A stretch of DNA of 64,000 nt from an uncultured Lachnospiraceae bacterium (GTDB taxonomy: Bacteria > Bacillota > Clostridia > Lachnospirales > Lachnospiraceae): NCBI GenBank assembly GCA_902787715.1, contig CADAHQ010000009.1:1-64000 (forward strand), given 5' to 3'. A model generated the notes under the pieces. That model searched no databases and was not told the DNA's origin. It saw only the letters and a list, made by a program, of their open reading frames with translations. Every line of letters begins with the position of its first letter. Positions within the stretch are counted from its first letter, which is position 1. Position numbers and translations under genes: made by a program. Shown here piece after piece: positions 51,886-60,636 of the stretch.

Positions 51886-51945
51886 ATGTTTACAAAGAGC
51901 TTTTACTTTTATTATTTTAGCGTGGACTGCCGGTTTGCTTTTTGA
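51886..51945 (+). CDS. Phe/Tyr-rich leader peptide of the aromatic operon
   Basis: AAAGGAGC lies eight bases before ATG 51886. The 19-residue peptide MFTKSFYFYYFSVDCRFAF holds six Phe and three Tyr, with six aromatic codons in a row (51901-51918). It sits between a strong promoter and an intrinsic terminator, in front of pheA. This is the classic layout for ribosome-mediated attenuation by charged tRNA-Phe and tRNA-Tyr. Confidence 0.88.
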   Translation: MFTKSFYFYYFSVDCRFAF

Positions 51946-52024
51946 AGAGTGATTCAAGCAAATAAGCAGTCCTAATCCGCATTGTTCCGGTTTTGTGCCG
52001 GGAACTGTGCGGATTTCGTTTTTT
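51924..52024 (+). terminator. attenuator of the aromatic operon
   Basis: Two hairpins in tandem. The first (GGACTGC 51924-51930 with GCAGTCC 51966-51972, extended by TTTGCTT/AAGCAAA) begins six bases after the aromatic codons. The second is an intrinsic terminator: AATCCGCA (51974-51981) with TGCGGATT (52008-52015), an inner GTTCC/GGAAC, then a T-run to 52024. Ribosome stalling on Phe/Tyr codons would block the first hairpin. The competing antiterminator pairing could not be settled by eye. Confidence 0.8.
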
Positions 52025-52058
52025 AAGGCTACAGGCGAAGCGGGAAAGGTGACATTTT

Positions 52059-53147
52059 ATGACGGAATTGGAGCAGGCAAGAGCAATCATCAGCGAAGCG
52101 GACCGCGAGATGGCGAAGGTGTTTGAGAAGCGCATGGCGGCGGTGCGCACCGTTGCTGCGTACAAGAAGGCGAACGGGCTGCCGATCACGGACCGCTCCC
52201 GGGAGGAGGAGATGCTTCGCGAGGAGGCGGGGCTCATCGAGGATGAGTCGCTGCGGCCCTTCTATGTGAGCTTCCTTCGGGAGACCATCGGCATCTCCAA
52301 GAGCTACCAGCACCGCCTGATGGACGGCATGCGAGTGGCGTACAGCGGCGTCGAGGGTGCATTTGCCAACATTGCCGCCGAGAAGATTTTTCCGGACGCG
52401 ACCTGTGTTGCGCACGCTGATTTTGCGGCGGCGTACCGGGCGGTTGAGGAAGGGACCTGCGACTGTGCGGTGCTCCCCATTGAGAACAGCCAAAACGGCG
52501 ATGTGGGGCGGGTCCTGGACCTTGCCTACTTCGGCAAATTATACGTAAGCGGCGTGTATGAGGTTGAGATTGTGCATAACCTCCTGGCCGTCAAGGGCAC
52601 GACCATGGACGAGGTGCGGACCGTCGTGAGCCACGAGCAGGCCCTCGGACAGTGTGCGAACTACCTGGAGAGCCACGGCTTCGCGACGGCGGAGGCGGTA
52701 AATACAGCCGTCGCGGCGAAGACGGTCGCCGAGGCCGGAAGACATGACCTCGTTGCCATCGGCAGTGCGGAGGCAGCCGCCAAATTCGGCCTCAAGGTTT
52801 TGGAGAGCCACATCAATGACAACAGCAACAACACGACGCGCTTTGCGGTGTTCACAAGAGAGAAGCGCGAGGCCAATCCGGAGGACGGGCGGTTTCTCAT
52901 GCTCTTCTCCGTGAACAATGCGGCGGGGTCTCTGGGGCGGGCCATCAACGTCATCGGTGAGCATGGATTTAACCTCTTGGCGCTTAAGAGCCGGCCGCGG
53001 AAGGATCTCGCGTGGGAATACTACTTCTACGCAGAGAGCGAGGGCAACGTGGCAAGCGAGGCCGGGCAGGCGATGCTCGCGGCTCTTCGGGAGTGCTGCA
53101 CGGACCTGAAGGTACTCGGCAGTTATGAGAGAGAAGTTCGGTTGTAA
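52059..53147 (+). CDS. pheA: bifunctional chorismate mutase / prephenate dehydratase
   Basis: 362 residues: AroQ-type chorismate mutase (about 1-90, with ERMAAVRTVAAYK-like helix and the catalytic Arg/Lys pattern), prephenate dehydratase (about 92-275; GVEGAFANIAAE, PIENSQNGDVG, SHEQALGQC, NNTTRF), and ACT domain (about 285-362; GSLGRAINVIGEHGFNLLALKSRP), the site of Phe feedback. It converts chorismate to phenylpyruvate. First gene behind the attenuator. AAAGGTGAC precedes ATG 52059. Confidence 0.95.
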   Translation: MTELEQARAIISEADREMAKVFEKRMAAVRTVAAYKKANGLPITDRSREEEMLREEAGLIEDESLRPFYVSFLRETIGISKSYQHRLMDGMRVAYSGVEGAFANIAAEKIFPDATCVAHADFAAAYRAVEEGTCDCAVLPIENSQNGDVGRVLDLAYFGKLYVSGVYEVEIVHNLLAVKGTTMDEVRTVVSHEQALGQCANYLESHGFATAEAVNTAVAAKTVAEAGRHDLVAIGSAEAAAKFGLKVLESHINDNSNNTTRFAVFTREKREANPEDGRFLMLFSVNNAAGSLGRAINVIGEHGFNLLALKSRPRKDLAWEYYFYAESEGNVASEAGQAMLAALRECCTDLKVLGSYEREVRL

Positions 53148-53198
53148 GGGGAAAGCAGCGATTTAAAGGCTGCATTTTACGAAAAAGGAGACACTTGT

Positions 53199-54233
53199 AT
53201 GGTGATCCCGGTTAAGACCCGCGACGGCGGGTATGACATTGTGATGGAGCGCGGTGCGCTGGCTCGGATTGGTGAGCTAATCGGCGAGAGCAGCGCGGGC
53301 AGACTGTCCCTGGTGGTGACGGACGACGGGGTTCCGGCGCAGTACGCGGAGACTGTGGCTGCGGCGTGCAGGGCCGGCGGCAGGGCGGAAATCCTGACGA
53401 TTCCGCAGGGCGAGGAGCACAAGACCATGGAGTCGCTTACGATGATTCTCGGGAAGCTTGTGGAGCTCCGGGCGACCCGCAAGGACCGCGTGATTGCGGT
53501 GGGCGGCGGCGTGGTCGGCGACATGACCGGCCTGGCAGCGGCTTTGTACATGCGCGGCATCGAGTGGATCAATGTTCCCACGACGGTGCTGTCCCAGGTG
53601 GATTCCTCGGTGGGCGGCAAGACCGCCATCGATTTCGCGGGAGTGAAGAACGTGGTGGGTGCATTTTACCCGCCGGCGAAGGTGGTGATCGACCACGATA
53701 CGCTGGCGACGCTCCCCGCGCGGCAGGTTGCGAACGGTCTGGCGGAAGCTCTGAAGATGTCGCTTACCAGCGATGAGAAACTGTTTGATTTGTTTGAAAA
53801 GGAGGATCCCTTCGCGCATCTCGATGAGATTTGCGAGCGCGCGATCCGGATTAAGAAAGAGGTCGTCGAGGAGGATGAGCGCGAGAGCGGCCTGCGCCGC
53901 GTGCTCAATTTCGGCCACACCATCGGCCACGGGATTGAGCTTGCCTGCGGCGGAACCCTTCTCCACGGGGAGTGCGTGGCCGTGGGAATGGTCGCCATGT
54001 GCTCCGACCGGCTTCGGGAGCGGCTTTTGCCGGTGCTTGACAAGCTCGGCCTGCCCCACGAGGCGGAGTGCGACCCCGACGAGGTGCTTGCGTTGTGCAT
54101 GCACGATAAAAAAGCGGAGGGCATCGCCGTCATGACGGTGCTCTGCAGGGAGCCGGGGACCTTTGACTTCCACCTGATGGAGCCGGAGCTGCTCCGGCGG
54201 CGGATTGTGACGGTTGTGAAAGGAGTTCAATGA
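53199..54233 (+). CDS. aroB: 3-dehydroquinate synthase
   Basis: 344 residues. Second step of the shikimate pathway (DAHP to 3-dehydroquinate), NAD and Zn2+ dependent. NAD loop GGGVVGDMTGLAAA, substrate loop PTTVLSQVDSSVGGKTAID, and the zinc ligands in LNFGHTIGHGIE and HGECVAVGM are all present. AAAAGGAG precedes ATG 53199; it overlaps aroC at ATGATG. Confidence 0.95.
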   Translation: MVIPVKTRDGGYDIVMERGALARIGELIGESSAGRLSLVVTDDGVPAQYAETVAAACRAGGRAEILTIPQGEEHKTMESLTMILGKLVELRATRKDRVIAVGGGVVGDMTGLAAALYMRGIEWINVPTTVLSQVDSSVGGKTAIDFAGVKNVVGAFYPPAKVVIDHDTLATLPARQVANGLAEALKMSLTSDEKLFDLFEKEDPFAHLDEICERAIRIKKEVVEEDERESGLRRVLNFGHTIGHGIELACGGTLLHGECVAVGMVAMCSDRLRERLLPVLDKLGLPHEAECDPDEVLALCMHDKKAEGIAVMTVLCREPGTFDFHLMEPELLRRRIVTVVKGVQ

Positions 54234-55321
54234 TGAACAACACGTTCGGAACGAAGATTACAGTTACGATATTCGGCGAGAGCCACGGCCCGGCCATCGG
54301 ATGCGTGGTGGACGGCCTGCCGGCGGGGCTTCCCGTGGACACGGCGGTGATTGACCGGTGCTTAGCGATGCGGCGCCCGCAGGGAGCAATCTCCACGGCC
54401 CGGCGCGAGGCGGACCGCTACGTTATCGAGAGCGGCGTGTACGACGGTCACACCACGGGGACGCCGGTTTGCATCGTGATTCCCAACGAGGACACGCGGT
54501 CGGCGGATTATGCGAAGATAAGCTCGGTGGCGCGCCCGTCCCATGCGGATTACGCGGCGTTTGTGCGTTACAACGGAGCCAACGACACCCGCGGAGGCGG
54601 CCATTTCAGCGGCCGCATCACGGCAGCGGTGGTGGCAGCCGGTGCGCTTCTTCTGCCCGCGCTGCAGGCGAAGGGCATTCTGATCGGGACCCACATCGCG
54701 GAGATTGCGGGCATTACGGACCGCGCCTTCGGGTGCGGTGCGGAACTTAAATGTGATTTGGAGCTTCTCTCCGGACTTGATTTCGCGGTTTTGGACGCAG
54801 CGGCCGGGGAGCATATGCAGGAGGCAATCCTTGCGGCGAAGGCGGACTCGGACAGCGTCGGCGGCATCCTGGAGACTGCGGTGACCGGATTGCCTGCGGG
54901 ACTCGGCGAGCCGTTCTTCGACAGCGTGGAGGGGCTTCTTTCCCACGCATTGTTCGCGATTCCGGGGATTAAGGGAATCGAGTTCGGCGCGGGATTTGCC
55001 ATCTCGAAGATGCGCGGAAGCGCGGCAAATGACCCCTTCCGTCTCGCAGACGGCCGCGTCGTCACGACGACGAACAACGCGGGGGGCATCAACGGCGGCC
55101 TCACCAACGGCATGCCCGTTTTGTTCCGCTGCGCCGTGCGTCCGACGCCCACCATCGGCAAGGAGCAGGACACGGTGGATTTCCGGGAGAACACGGAAGT
55201 GACCCTTGCGGCTTCGGGGCGCCACGACCCCTGCATCGCCCACCGCGTGCGCGCGGTTGTGGACGCCATGACGGCGATTGTGATTGCGGACCTTCTGGCG
55301 GGAGCCGGGAAGTTACAGTAG
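54233..55321 (+). CDS. aroC: chorismate synthase
   Basis: 362 residues. FMN-dependent last step to chorismate. Family signatures GESHGPAIGCVVDGLPAG near the start, RPSHADYA, the basic/Gly-rich GGGHFSGRITAA, and KMRGSAANDP with NNAGGINGGLTNGMP later. Starts at ATG 54233 (seven bases after AGGAG), overlapping the aroB stop; ATG 54230 is the alternative. Confidence 0.95.
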   Translation: MNNTFGTKITVTIFGESHGPAIGCVVDGLPAGLPVDTAVIDRCLAMRRPQGAISTARREADRYVIESGVYDGHTTGTPVCIVIPNEDTRSADYAKISSVARPSHADYAAFVRYNGANDTRGGGHFSGRITAAVVAAGALLLPALQAKGILIGTHIAEIAGITDRAFGCGAELKCDLELLSGLDFAVLDAAAGEHMQEAILAAKADSDSVGGILETAVTGLPAGLGEPFFDSVEGLLSHALFAIPGIKGIEFGAGFAISKMRGSAANDPFRLADGRVVTTTNNAGGINGGLTNGMPVLFRCAVRPTPTIGKEQDTVDFRENTEVTLAASGRHDPCIAHRVRAVVDAMTAIVIADLLAGAGKLQ

Positions 55322-55438
55322 TTGCGGGGATTCAGCACCGGCAAGGAAGCATCGGAAATTGCGGAGACCGGCAGCGCAGGAGCGCGGCAATTCGACAGAA
55401 GAACCGGCGGGGGCTTGCCCGGCGGATCGGAGGAAACC

Positions 55439-56683
55439 ATGGAATACGGCTTGATCGGCGAAAAATTGGGGCACAGCTTCTCGCGGGAAATTCATGAGAA
55501 GCTTCGCGGGTATGCCTATGAGCTTAAGGAGCTGCGGCCGGAGGAGGTCGGAGCGTTCCTTACCGCGCGGGAATTTCGCGGGATCAACGTGACGATACCC
55601 TACAAGGAAACCGTGATTCCGTACCTCGACGAAATCGATGACGCGGCGCGGGAGATCGGCGCGGTCAACACCGTGGTGAACCGGGGCGGAAAGCTTTACG
55701 GGTACAACACCGATTTTCTAGGAATGCGGGAGCTGATGCTTCGCGAGGAGATTGATCCGGCCGGGAAGAAAGTCTTGGTGCTCGGCTCCGGCGGAACGTC
55801 GAAGACCGCGATGACGGTCGCCAAATCCCTTGGCGCAAGCGTGGTTCTGCGGGTATCCAGGCAGAAACGAGACGATTGTATCACTTACGAGGAGGCGCGC
55901 GCAGAGCACGCTGACGCGGAGATTATCATAAATGCAACACCGGTGGGAATGTATCCGAACACGGATGCAAGCCCCGTGGATCTTGCGGACTACCCGAAGC
56001 TATCTGGGGTGGTGGACGCCATCTACAACCCGCTTCGCACGAAGTTGGTGCTGGCGGCGAAAGCCCGCGGCATCCGCGCGACGGGCGGACTTTTCATGCT
56101 GGTAGGGCAGGCCGCGGCGGCAGCGGAGCGTTTTACGGGGGTTCCCGGGGATCCGGCGGACGTAGCCCGCGTGTATGGGGAGCTTCTCTCCCAAAAGGAA
56201 AACCTTGTCATCACGGGCATGCCGGGCGTCGGCAAGACCACCGTCGGAAAGTTAATTGCAAAGCACCACGACCGCGAGTTCGTGGACTGTGACGACGTGA
56301 TTGTGGAGCGCGCCGGATGCGACATCCCGACAATTTTCGCGACACAGGGCGAAAAGGCATTTCGCGACCTGGAGTCCACGGTAATCCGTGAACTGTCCGC
56401 AACGGGCGGCAAGGTCATTGCCCCGGGCGGCGGCGCAGTGCTTCGCGCGGAAAATGTGGAGGCGCTTCGCGCTAACGGCAGAATCATATTCCTCGACCGG
56501 CCCCTTTCCTCCATCACCGCGACGGAGGGAAGACCGCTTTCCGCAAACCGCGAGGCCCTGGAGGCCCGCTATCGCGAGCGGTATCCGATTTACTGCGGGA
56601 CCTGCGATGCCCACGTAGAGACGGACGGGACGATCGCTGCGGTGGAACGGGAAGTCTGGGCGGCATTTGCCGGGCAGGAGTAG
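55439..56683 (+). CDS. aroE: shikimate dehydrogenase-shikimate kinase fusion
   Basis: 414 residues in two enzymes. Residues 1 to about 255 are AroE: GHSFSREIHE (substrate Ser pair), NVTIPYKE with the catalytic Lys, and NTDFLG with Asp. From about 258 is AroK: Walker A GMPGVGKTT (from residue 260), DCDDVI, GGGAVLR and the lid RPLSANR. It would turn dehydroshikimate into shikimate 3-phosphate. ATG 55439 after GGAGGAAA gives the normal AroE start; an upstream TTG at 55322 would add 39 unlikely residues. aroE and aroK are usually separate genes; their fusion makes the two steps equimolar. Confidence 0.93.
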   Translation: MEYGLIGEKLGHSFSREIHEKLRGYAYELKELRPEEVGAFLTAREFRGINVTIPYKETVIPYLDEIDDAAREIGAVNTVVNRGGKLYGYNTDFLGMRELMLREEIDPAGKKVLVLGSGGTSKTAMTVAKSLGASVVLRVSRQKRDDCITYEEARAEHADAEIIINATPVGMYPNTDASPVDLADYPKLSGVVDAIYNPLRTKLVLAAKARGIRATGGLFMLVGQAAAAAERFTGVPGDPADVARVYGELLSQKENLVITGMPGVGKTTVGKLIAKHHDREFVDCDDVIVERAGCDIPTIFATQGEKAFRDLESTVIRELSATGGKVIAPGGGAVLRAENVEALRANGRIIFLDRPLSSITATEGRPLSANREALEARYRERYPIYCGTCDAHVETDGTIAAVEREVWAAFAGQE

Positions 56684-56727
56684 CGGCGCGGCAACCCACA
56701 GGCGCAAAATGCAACACAGGAGACACT

Positions 56728-57990
56728 ATGAGAGTTACGATTCATCCATCGAGAGCACACGGGAGCGTGACGGCGCCGCCTTCGAAGAGCGTGGCGCACC
56801 GGGCGCTGATTGCGGGTGCATTTTCCGGCGGAGTTTTGATTGATAATGTGGCGTATTCCGTGGACATCGACGCGACGCTTTCGTGCCTTGCGGCGCTGGG
56901 AGCGCGGGTGGAGAAGGGCTCCAACGGCCCGGACGGAAACGTCGCCATCGGCGGACTGACGCTTGCGGGCATTCCCGACGGCGCAACCCTCGACTGCCGT
57001 GAGAGCGGCAGCACGCTGCGGTTTTTGATTCCGATTGCCATGCTTTCCGGGAAGACGGTGCATTTTACGGGGAGCGAGCGGCTGATGCAGCGGCCCCTTG
57101 GCATATACGCTGACCTGGCGGCCCGAAACGGCGGCGTCTTCGCCCTTGCGGGACAGACCCTCACGGTCTGCGGCGGCCTTTCCGCCGGTCGGTACGAGAT
57201 CCCCGGCAACATTTCGAGCCAATTCATCACAGGCCTTTTGTTTGCGCTTTCGTTAGCGGACGCGCCCAGCGAAATCCTTGTGATTGGCGCCTTTGAGAGC
57301 AGCTCCTACACGGACATTACGGTGCGCGTTCTGCGGGACTTCGGCGTCTCCGTACAGCGCGACGACAGACGATTCCTTATCCCGGCCAATTCATCCCCGG
57401 ACGGCTCCTTCGAAGGCCTCTGCCGGATCTGCAGATACACGGTGGAGGGCGACTGCTCCAACGCAGCTTTCCTGGAGGCGCTGGCCCTTATGGGAGGTCC
57501 CCTGGAAATCCGCGGCGTTCCCGCGGACACCGCCCAGGGCGACCGCGTTTACTATGAGATGCTTCACAGCCTTGCGGACGGGACCTGCCGCGAGTTTGAC
57601 CTGTCGGATTGCCCCGACCTCGCACCCTGTCTGTTTGCCATGGCTGCGTACTACGGAGGGGCGCATTTTACGGGGACGGCGCGGCTCGCAATCAAGGAGA
57701 GCGACCGGGCCCGGGCCTGCGCGGAGGAGCTTGACCGATTCGGTGTGGCCGTGACGGTGGGCGAGAACGACGTGACCATCGGCGGCGCGGCAAATGCACC
57801 CGCCCCCGGCCTGCACGCTCCGACATCGGTGCTTTCCGGGCACAACGACCACCGCATCGTGATGGCGATGGCGCTTTTGTGCACGGTGACCGGCGGCACC
57901 ATCGACGGTGCGGAGGCCGTGGCGAAGAGTTATCCCGACTTCTTCGCGGTGATTGCGGACGCGGGCATCGCGGTGGATTGGGAGGATTGA
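56728..57990 (+). CDS. aroA: 3-phosphoshikimate 1-carboxyvinyltransferase (EPSP synthase)
   Basis: 420 residues. Adds enolpyruvate to shikimate 3-phosphate. KSVAHRALI near the start, RESGSTLRFLIP (the PEP-binding region), and HNDHRIVMAMALL near the end mark the family. The PEP-loop has Gly-Ser, not a class II signature obvious enough for a glyphosate-tolerance call. ACAGGAGACA precedes ATG 56728. Three copies of the window's dispersed GCATTTKMCG word lie in this gene (56818, 57060, 57663) and a fourth on the other strand (57789). Confidence 0.95.
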   Translation: MRVTIHPSRAHGSVTAPPSKSVAHRALIAGAFSGGVLIDNVAYSVDIDATLSCLAALGARVEKGSNGPDGNVAIGGLTLAGIPDGATLDCRESGSTLRFLIPIAMLSGKTVHFTGSERLMQRPLGIYADLAARNGGVFALAGQTLTVCGGLSAGRYEIPGNISSQFITGLLFALSLADAPSEILVIGAFESSSYTDITVRVLRDFGVSVQRDDRRFLIPANSSPDGSFEGLCRICRYTVEGDCSNAAFLEALALMGGPLEIRGVPADTAQGDRVYYEMLHSLADGTCREFDLSDCPDLAPCLFAMAAYYGGAHFTGTARLAIKESDRARACAEELDRFGVAVTVGENDVTIGGAANAPAPGLHAPTSVLSGHNDHRIVMAMALLCTVTGGTIDGAEAVAKSYPDFFAVIADAGIAVDWED

Positions 57991-58001
57991 GAGGTTTAGT
58001 T

Positions 58002-58475
58002 ATGTACACGATTCGAAGAGCGGAAGAGCGGGATATCCCGAAGATAATGGAACTGCTGGTGCAGGTGGACATGGTTCATCACAACGGGCGGCCGGACATC
58101 TTCAAGGGGCCTGTCACGAAATATACGCCGGAGGAACTGGCGGTAATCTTTGCGGATGACGCGCGGCCGGTGTTTGTGTGCGCGGGGGAGGACGGAGCGG
58201 TTCTCGGGCATGCATTTTGCGCGCTTAAGGAGCTTCACGGCCACAAGGTTTTGCAGGACACCCGGACCCTTTATGTGGACGACATCTGCGTCGATGAGGC
58301 GGCCCGCGGGCAGGGCGTCGGGAAGGCGCTCTACACGTACGTGAGGGCCTTTGCGAAGGAGCAGAAGTGCGACAGCGTCACCCTCAACGTGTGGGCCTGC
58401 AACCCCACCGCGATGCGCTTTTATGAGGCGATGGGCATGAAGCCCCAGAAAATCGGAATGGAAGAGCTGTTATAG
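58002..58475 (+). CDS. GNAT-family N-acetyltransferase in the aromatic operon
   Basis: 157 residues. GNAT fold with the acetyl-CoA loop ARGQGVGKALYTYV (R/Q-x-x-G-x-G/A) and NPTAMRFYEAMGM at the end. Lies 11 bases after aroA and 11 before tyrA, so it is a genuine operon member. Its substrate is unknown; an aromatic or amino acid intermediate is a reasonable guess only. ATG 58002 follows GAGAGG. Confidence 0.88.
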   Translation: MYTIRRAEERDIPKIMELLVQVDMVHHNGRPDIFKGPVTKYTPEELAVIFADDARPVFVCAGEDGAVLGHAFCALKELHGHKVLQDTRTLYVDDICVDEAARGQGVGKALYTYVRAFAKEQKCDSVTLNVWACNPTAMRFYEAMGMKPQKIGMEELL

Positions 58476-58486
58476 GAGGTTTTCGT

Positions 58487-59347
58487 ATGCTTTTAGATAA
58501 AAACACCAGAATCTGTATCGTCGGTCTCGGCCTTCTCGGCGGCAGCTACGCCGCGGCGCTCTCGCGCCAGGGATATCGCGTGACCGGCATCGCAAGGCGC
58601 CAGGAGAGCGTGGACTACGCGGTGGCCCACGGGATGATTGAGCGCGGAAGCGCATACGTCGATGAGGCGCTTTTGGCGGATGCGGATCTGATCGTCTTCT
58701 CCCTGTACCCGCACGTGTTCATCGATTGGATTCACGAGCACGGTAGCAAGCTTCGCCCGGGCACGATCATCACCGATGTGACCGGCGTCAAGGGCTGCGT
58801 GGTGTATGAGATTCAGAAGAGTCTCCCGAAGGGGGTTGAATTCATCGCGGCGCACCCCATGGCGGGCCGCGAGTCCAGCGGTATCGAGTACAGCGACGAC
58901 CGCATCTTCCGCGGCGCGAACTACATCGTGGTGCCCACGGAGGCCAATTCGGAGCGCGCAATCAACCTTTGCAAGGCCCTGGGCGAGACCCTCGGCTGCA
59001 AGGACATCTCGGTTCTGGACGTGGCGAGCCACGACCGTATGATCGCATTCCTCTCGCAGCTTACGCACTGCATTGCCGTCTCGCTGATGTGCGCCTGCGA
59101 TGCGCCGGATCTGGAGCGCTACACCGGCGACTCCTTCCGCGACTTAACGCGAATCGCCAACATCAACGACGAGATGTGGAGCGAGCTGTTCCTCGCGAAC
59201 AAGGACGCGCTTTTGCGCGAAATGGACGCTTACAGGGCAGCATTTGACGAGCTTCGCGAGACCATCGCAAGCGGCGACCGCGACAGGATGCGGGAAATGA
59301 TGCGGCTCTCCACGAAGCGCCGCAAGCGGTTCGACAAGAAGGTTTGA
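58487..59347 (+). CDS. tyrA: prephenate dehydrogenase
   Basis: 286 residues. NAD(P) Rossmann start ICIVGLGLLGGSYAAALSRQGY, DVTGVKG, AAHPMAGRESSGIE with the catalytic His, then the C-terminal helical dimer domain. No ACT domain follows, unlike Bacillus TyrA, so feedback by Tyr through that domain is absent. It converts prephenate to 4-hydroxyphenylpyruvate. ATAGGAGG precedes ATG 58487. Confidence 0.93.
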   Translation: MLLDKNTRICIVGLGLLGGSYAAALSRQGYRVTGIARRQESVDYAVAHGMIERGSAYVDEALLADADLIVFSLYPHVFIDWIHEHGSKLRPGTIITDVTGVKGCVVYEIQKSLPKGVEFIAAHPMAGRESSGIEYSDDRIFRGANYIVVPTEANSERAINLCKALGETLGCKDISVLDVASHDRMIAFLSQLTHCIAVSLMCACDAPDLERYTGDSFRDLTRIANINDEMWSELFLANKDALLREMDAYRAAFDELRETIASGDRDRMREMMRLSTKRRKRFDKKV

Positions 59348-59377
59348 TAAGAAAGGTTTTCGGAGGACTATAACCAT

Positions 59378-60406
59378 ATGAACATGCAATTTTTCAGAAA
59401 GCTCCCGATTCCCCAGGACGTGAAGGAGGAGTACCCCGTCACCGACGCGATGGCGGCAATCAAGCGCGAGCGCGACGAGGAGATCAAGGCGATTTTCAAC
59501 GGTGAGAGCGACCGGTTCCTTCTGATTATCGGGCCCTGCTCGGCGGACCATCGCGACCCCGTGCTTGCGTACATCGAGAAGCTTCGCGAGGTGCAGAACA
59601 AGGTGGCGGATAAGATTCTCATCATCCCGCGCATCTACACCAACAAGCCCCGCACCACGGGCGACGGCTACAAGGGCATGCTGCACCAGCCGGACCCGGA
59701 GGCGAAGCCCGACCTTTACAAAGGCATCGTCGCCATCCGTGAGCTGCACCGCGCGGCCCTGTCGGACTACGGCTTCACCTGCGCGGACGAGATGCTCTAC
59801 CCGGAGAACCACCGGTATCTCTCGGACCTTTTGGCGTACGTTGCCGTGGGCGCGAGATCCGTGGAGGACCAGCAACACCGCCTCACGGCCAGCGGCCTAA
59901 ACATCCCCGTCGGCATGAAGAACCCCACGGGCGGCGACATCGGCGTCATGATCAACGCCATCCACGCCGCTCAGCACGGCCACACCTTCATCTACCGCGG
60001 CTGGGAAGTGCAGAGCAAGGGCAACCCTTACGCCCACGCCATTCTTCGCGGCTACCTTGATTTCGCGGGCAAGAGCGTTTCGAACTACCACTACGAGGAT
60101 GTGCTTCGCTTAAGCGACGCGTACGCGGACGCCGGCCTCATCAACCCCGCGGTCATCATCGACACCAACCACAACAACTCCGGCAAGCGATACCTCGAAC
60201 AGATCCGCATCGCCAACGAGGTTGTGGACAACCGCAACTTAAATCCCGACATCAAGCGCCTTGTGAAGGGCCTTATGATCGAGAGCTACCTTGTGGACGG
60301 CCGTCAGGATGTGGGCGGCACCGTGTTCGGCCAATCCATCACCGACCCGTGCCTTGGCTGGGAGAAGTCCGAGCAGCTGATCCTGCAGCTGGCGGAGAAG
60401 CTGTAA
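59378..60406 (+). CDS. aroF: class I DAHP synthase
   Basis: 342 residues, AroF/G/H type: LLIIGPCSADHRDPVLAY, PRIYTNKPRTTG, the Lys in GMKNPTGG, and a metal-binding His/Glu/Asp set in RGW.., DTNHNNSGK and IESYLVDG. It condenses erythrose-4-phosphate with PEP, the entry to the pathway. It is last in the operon although its step is first. Which amino acid inhibits it cannot be told. ATG 59378 (or 59384) follows CGGAGGAC. Confidence 0.93.
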   Translation: MNMQFFRKLPIPQDVKEEYPVTDAMAAIKRERDEEIKAIFNGESDRFLLIIGPCSADHRDPVLAYIEKLREVQNKVADKILIIPRIYTNKPRTTGDGYKGMLHQPDPEAKPDLYKGIVAIRELHRAALSDYGFTCADEMLYPENHRYLSDLLAYVAVGARSVEDQQHRLTASGLNIPVGMKNPTGGDIGVMINAIHAAQHGHTFIYRGWEVQSKGNPYAHAILRGYLDFAGKSVSNYHYEDVLRLSDAYADAGLINPAVIIDTNHNNSGKRYLEQIRIANEVVDNRNLNPDIKRLVKGLMIESYLVDGRQDVGGTVFGQSITDPCLGWEKSEQLILQLAEKL

Positions 60407-60483
60407 AACAGCGGGATTTGCACTGCGGGAGGCACGTTCTTTCGGAAAATGCATCCCGGACCCATCGAAAATGGTAAAATACA

Positions 60484-60521
60484 TTGACACGACAGGGGGA
60501 GTTCTGTTATACTTCCCCTGT
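60484..60521 (+). promoter_or_regulatory. promoter with overlapping inverted repeat
   Basis: TTGACA (60484-60489), 18 bp spacer, TATACT (60508-60513). ACAGGGGGA (60492-60500) and TTCCCCTGT (60513-60521) form an 8-of-9 inverted repeat spanning the -10 box, a likely operator position. Confidence 0.65.
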
Positions 60522-60636
60522 AATTTATTTCGGAGAGGGCACTTCCACGCAGAGAAGGGGGCATTTTCCGAAGGCTCCGAAGGCGCGAAATCTTTCGGAA
60601 TGGGTAAAATCCTACTTAGAGAAAGGGAAAAGAACT

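Noticed and set aside
51821..52058. T-box leader before pheA
   Set aside because: No T-box AGGGTGGnACCGCG sequence; the Phe/Tyr leader peptide and terminator explain the region better.
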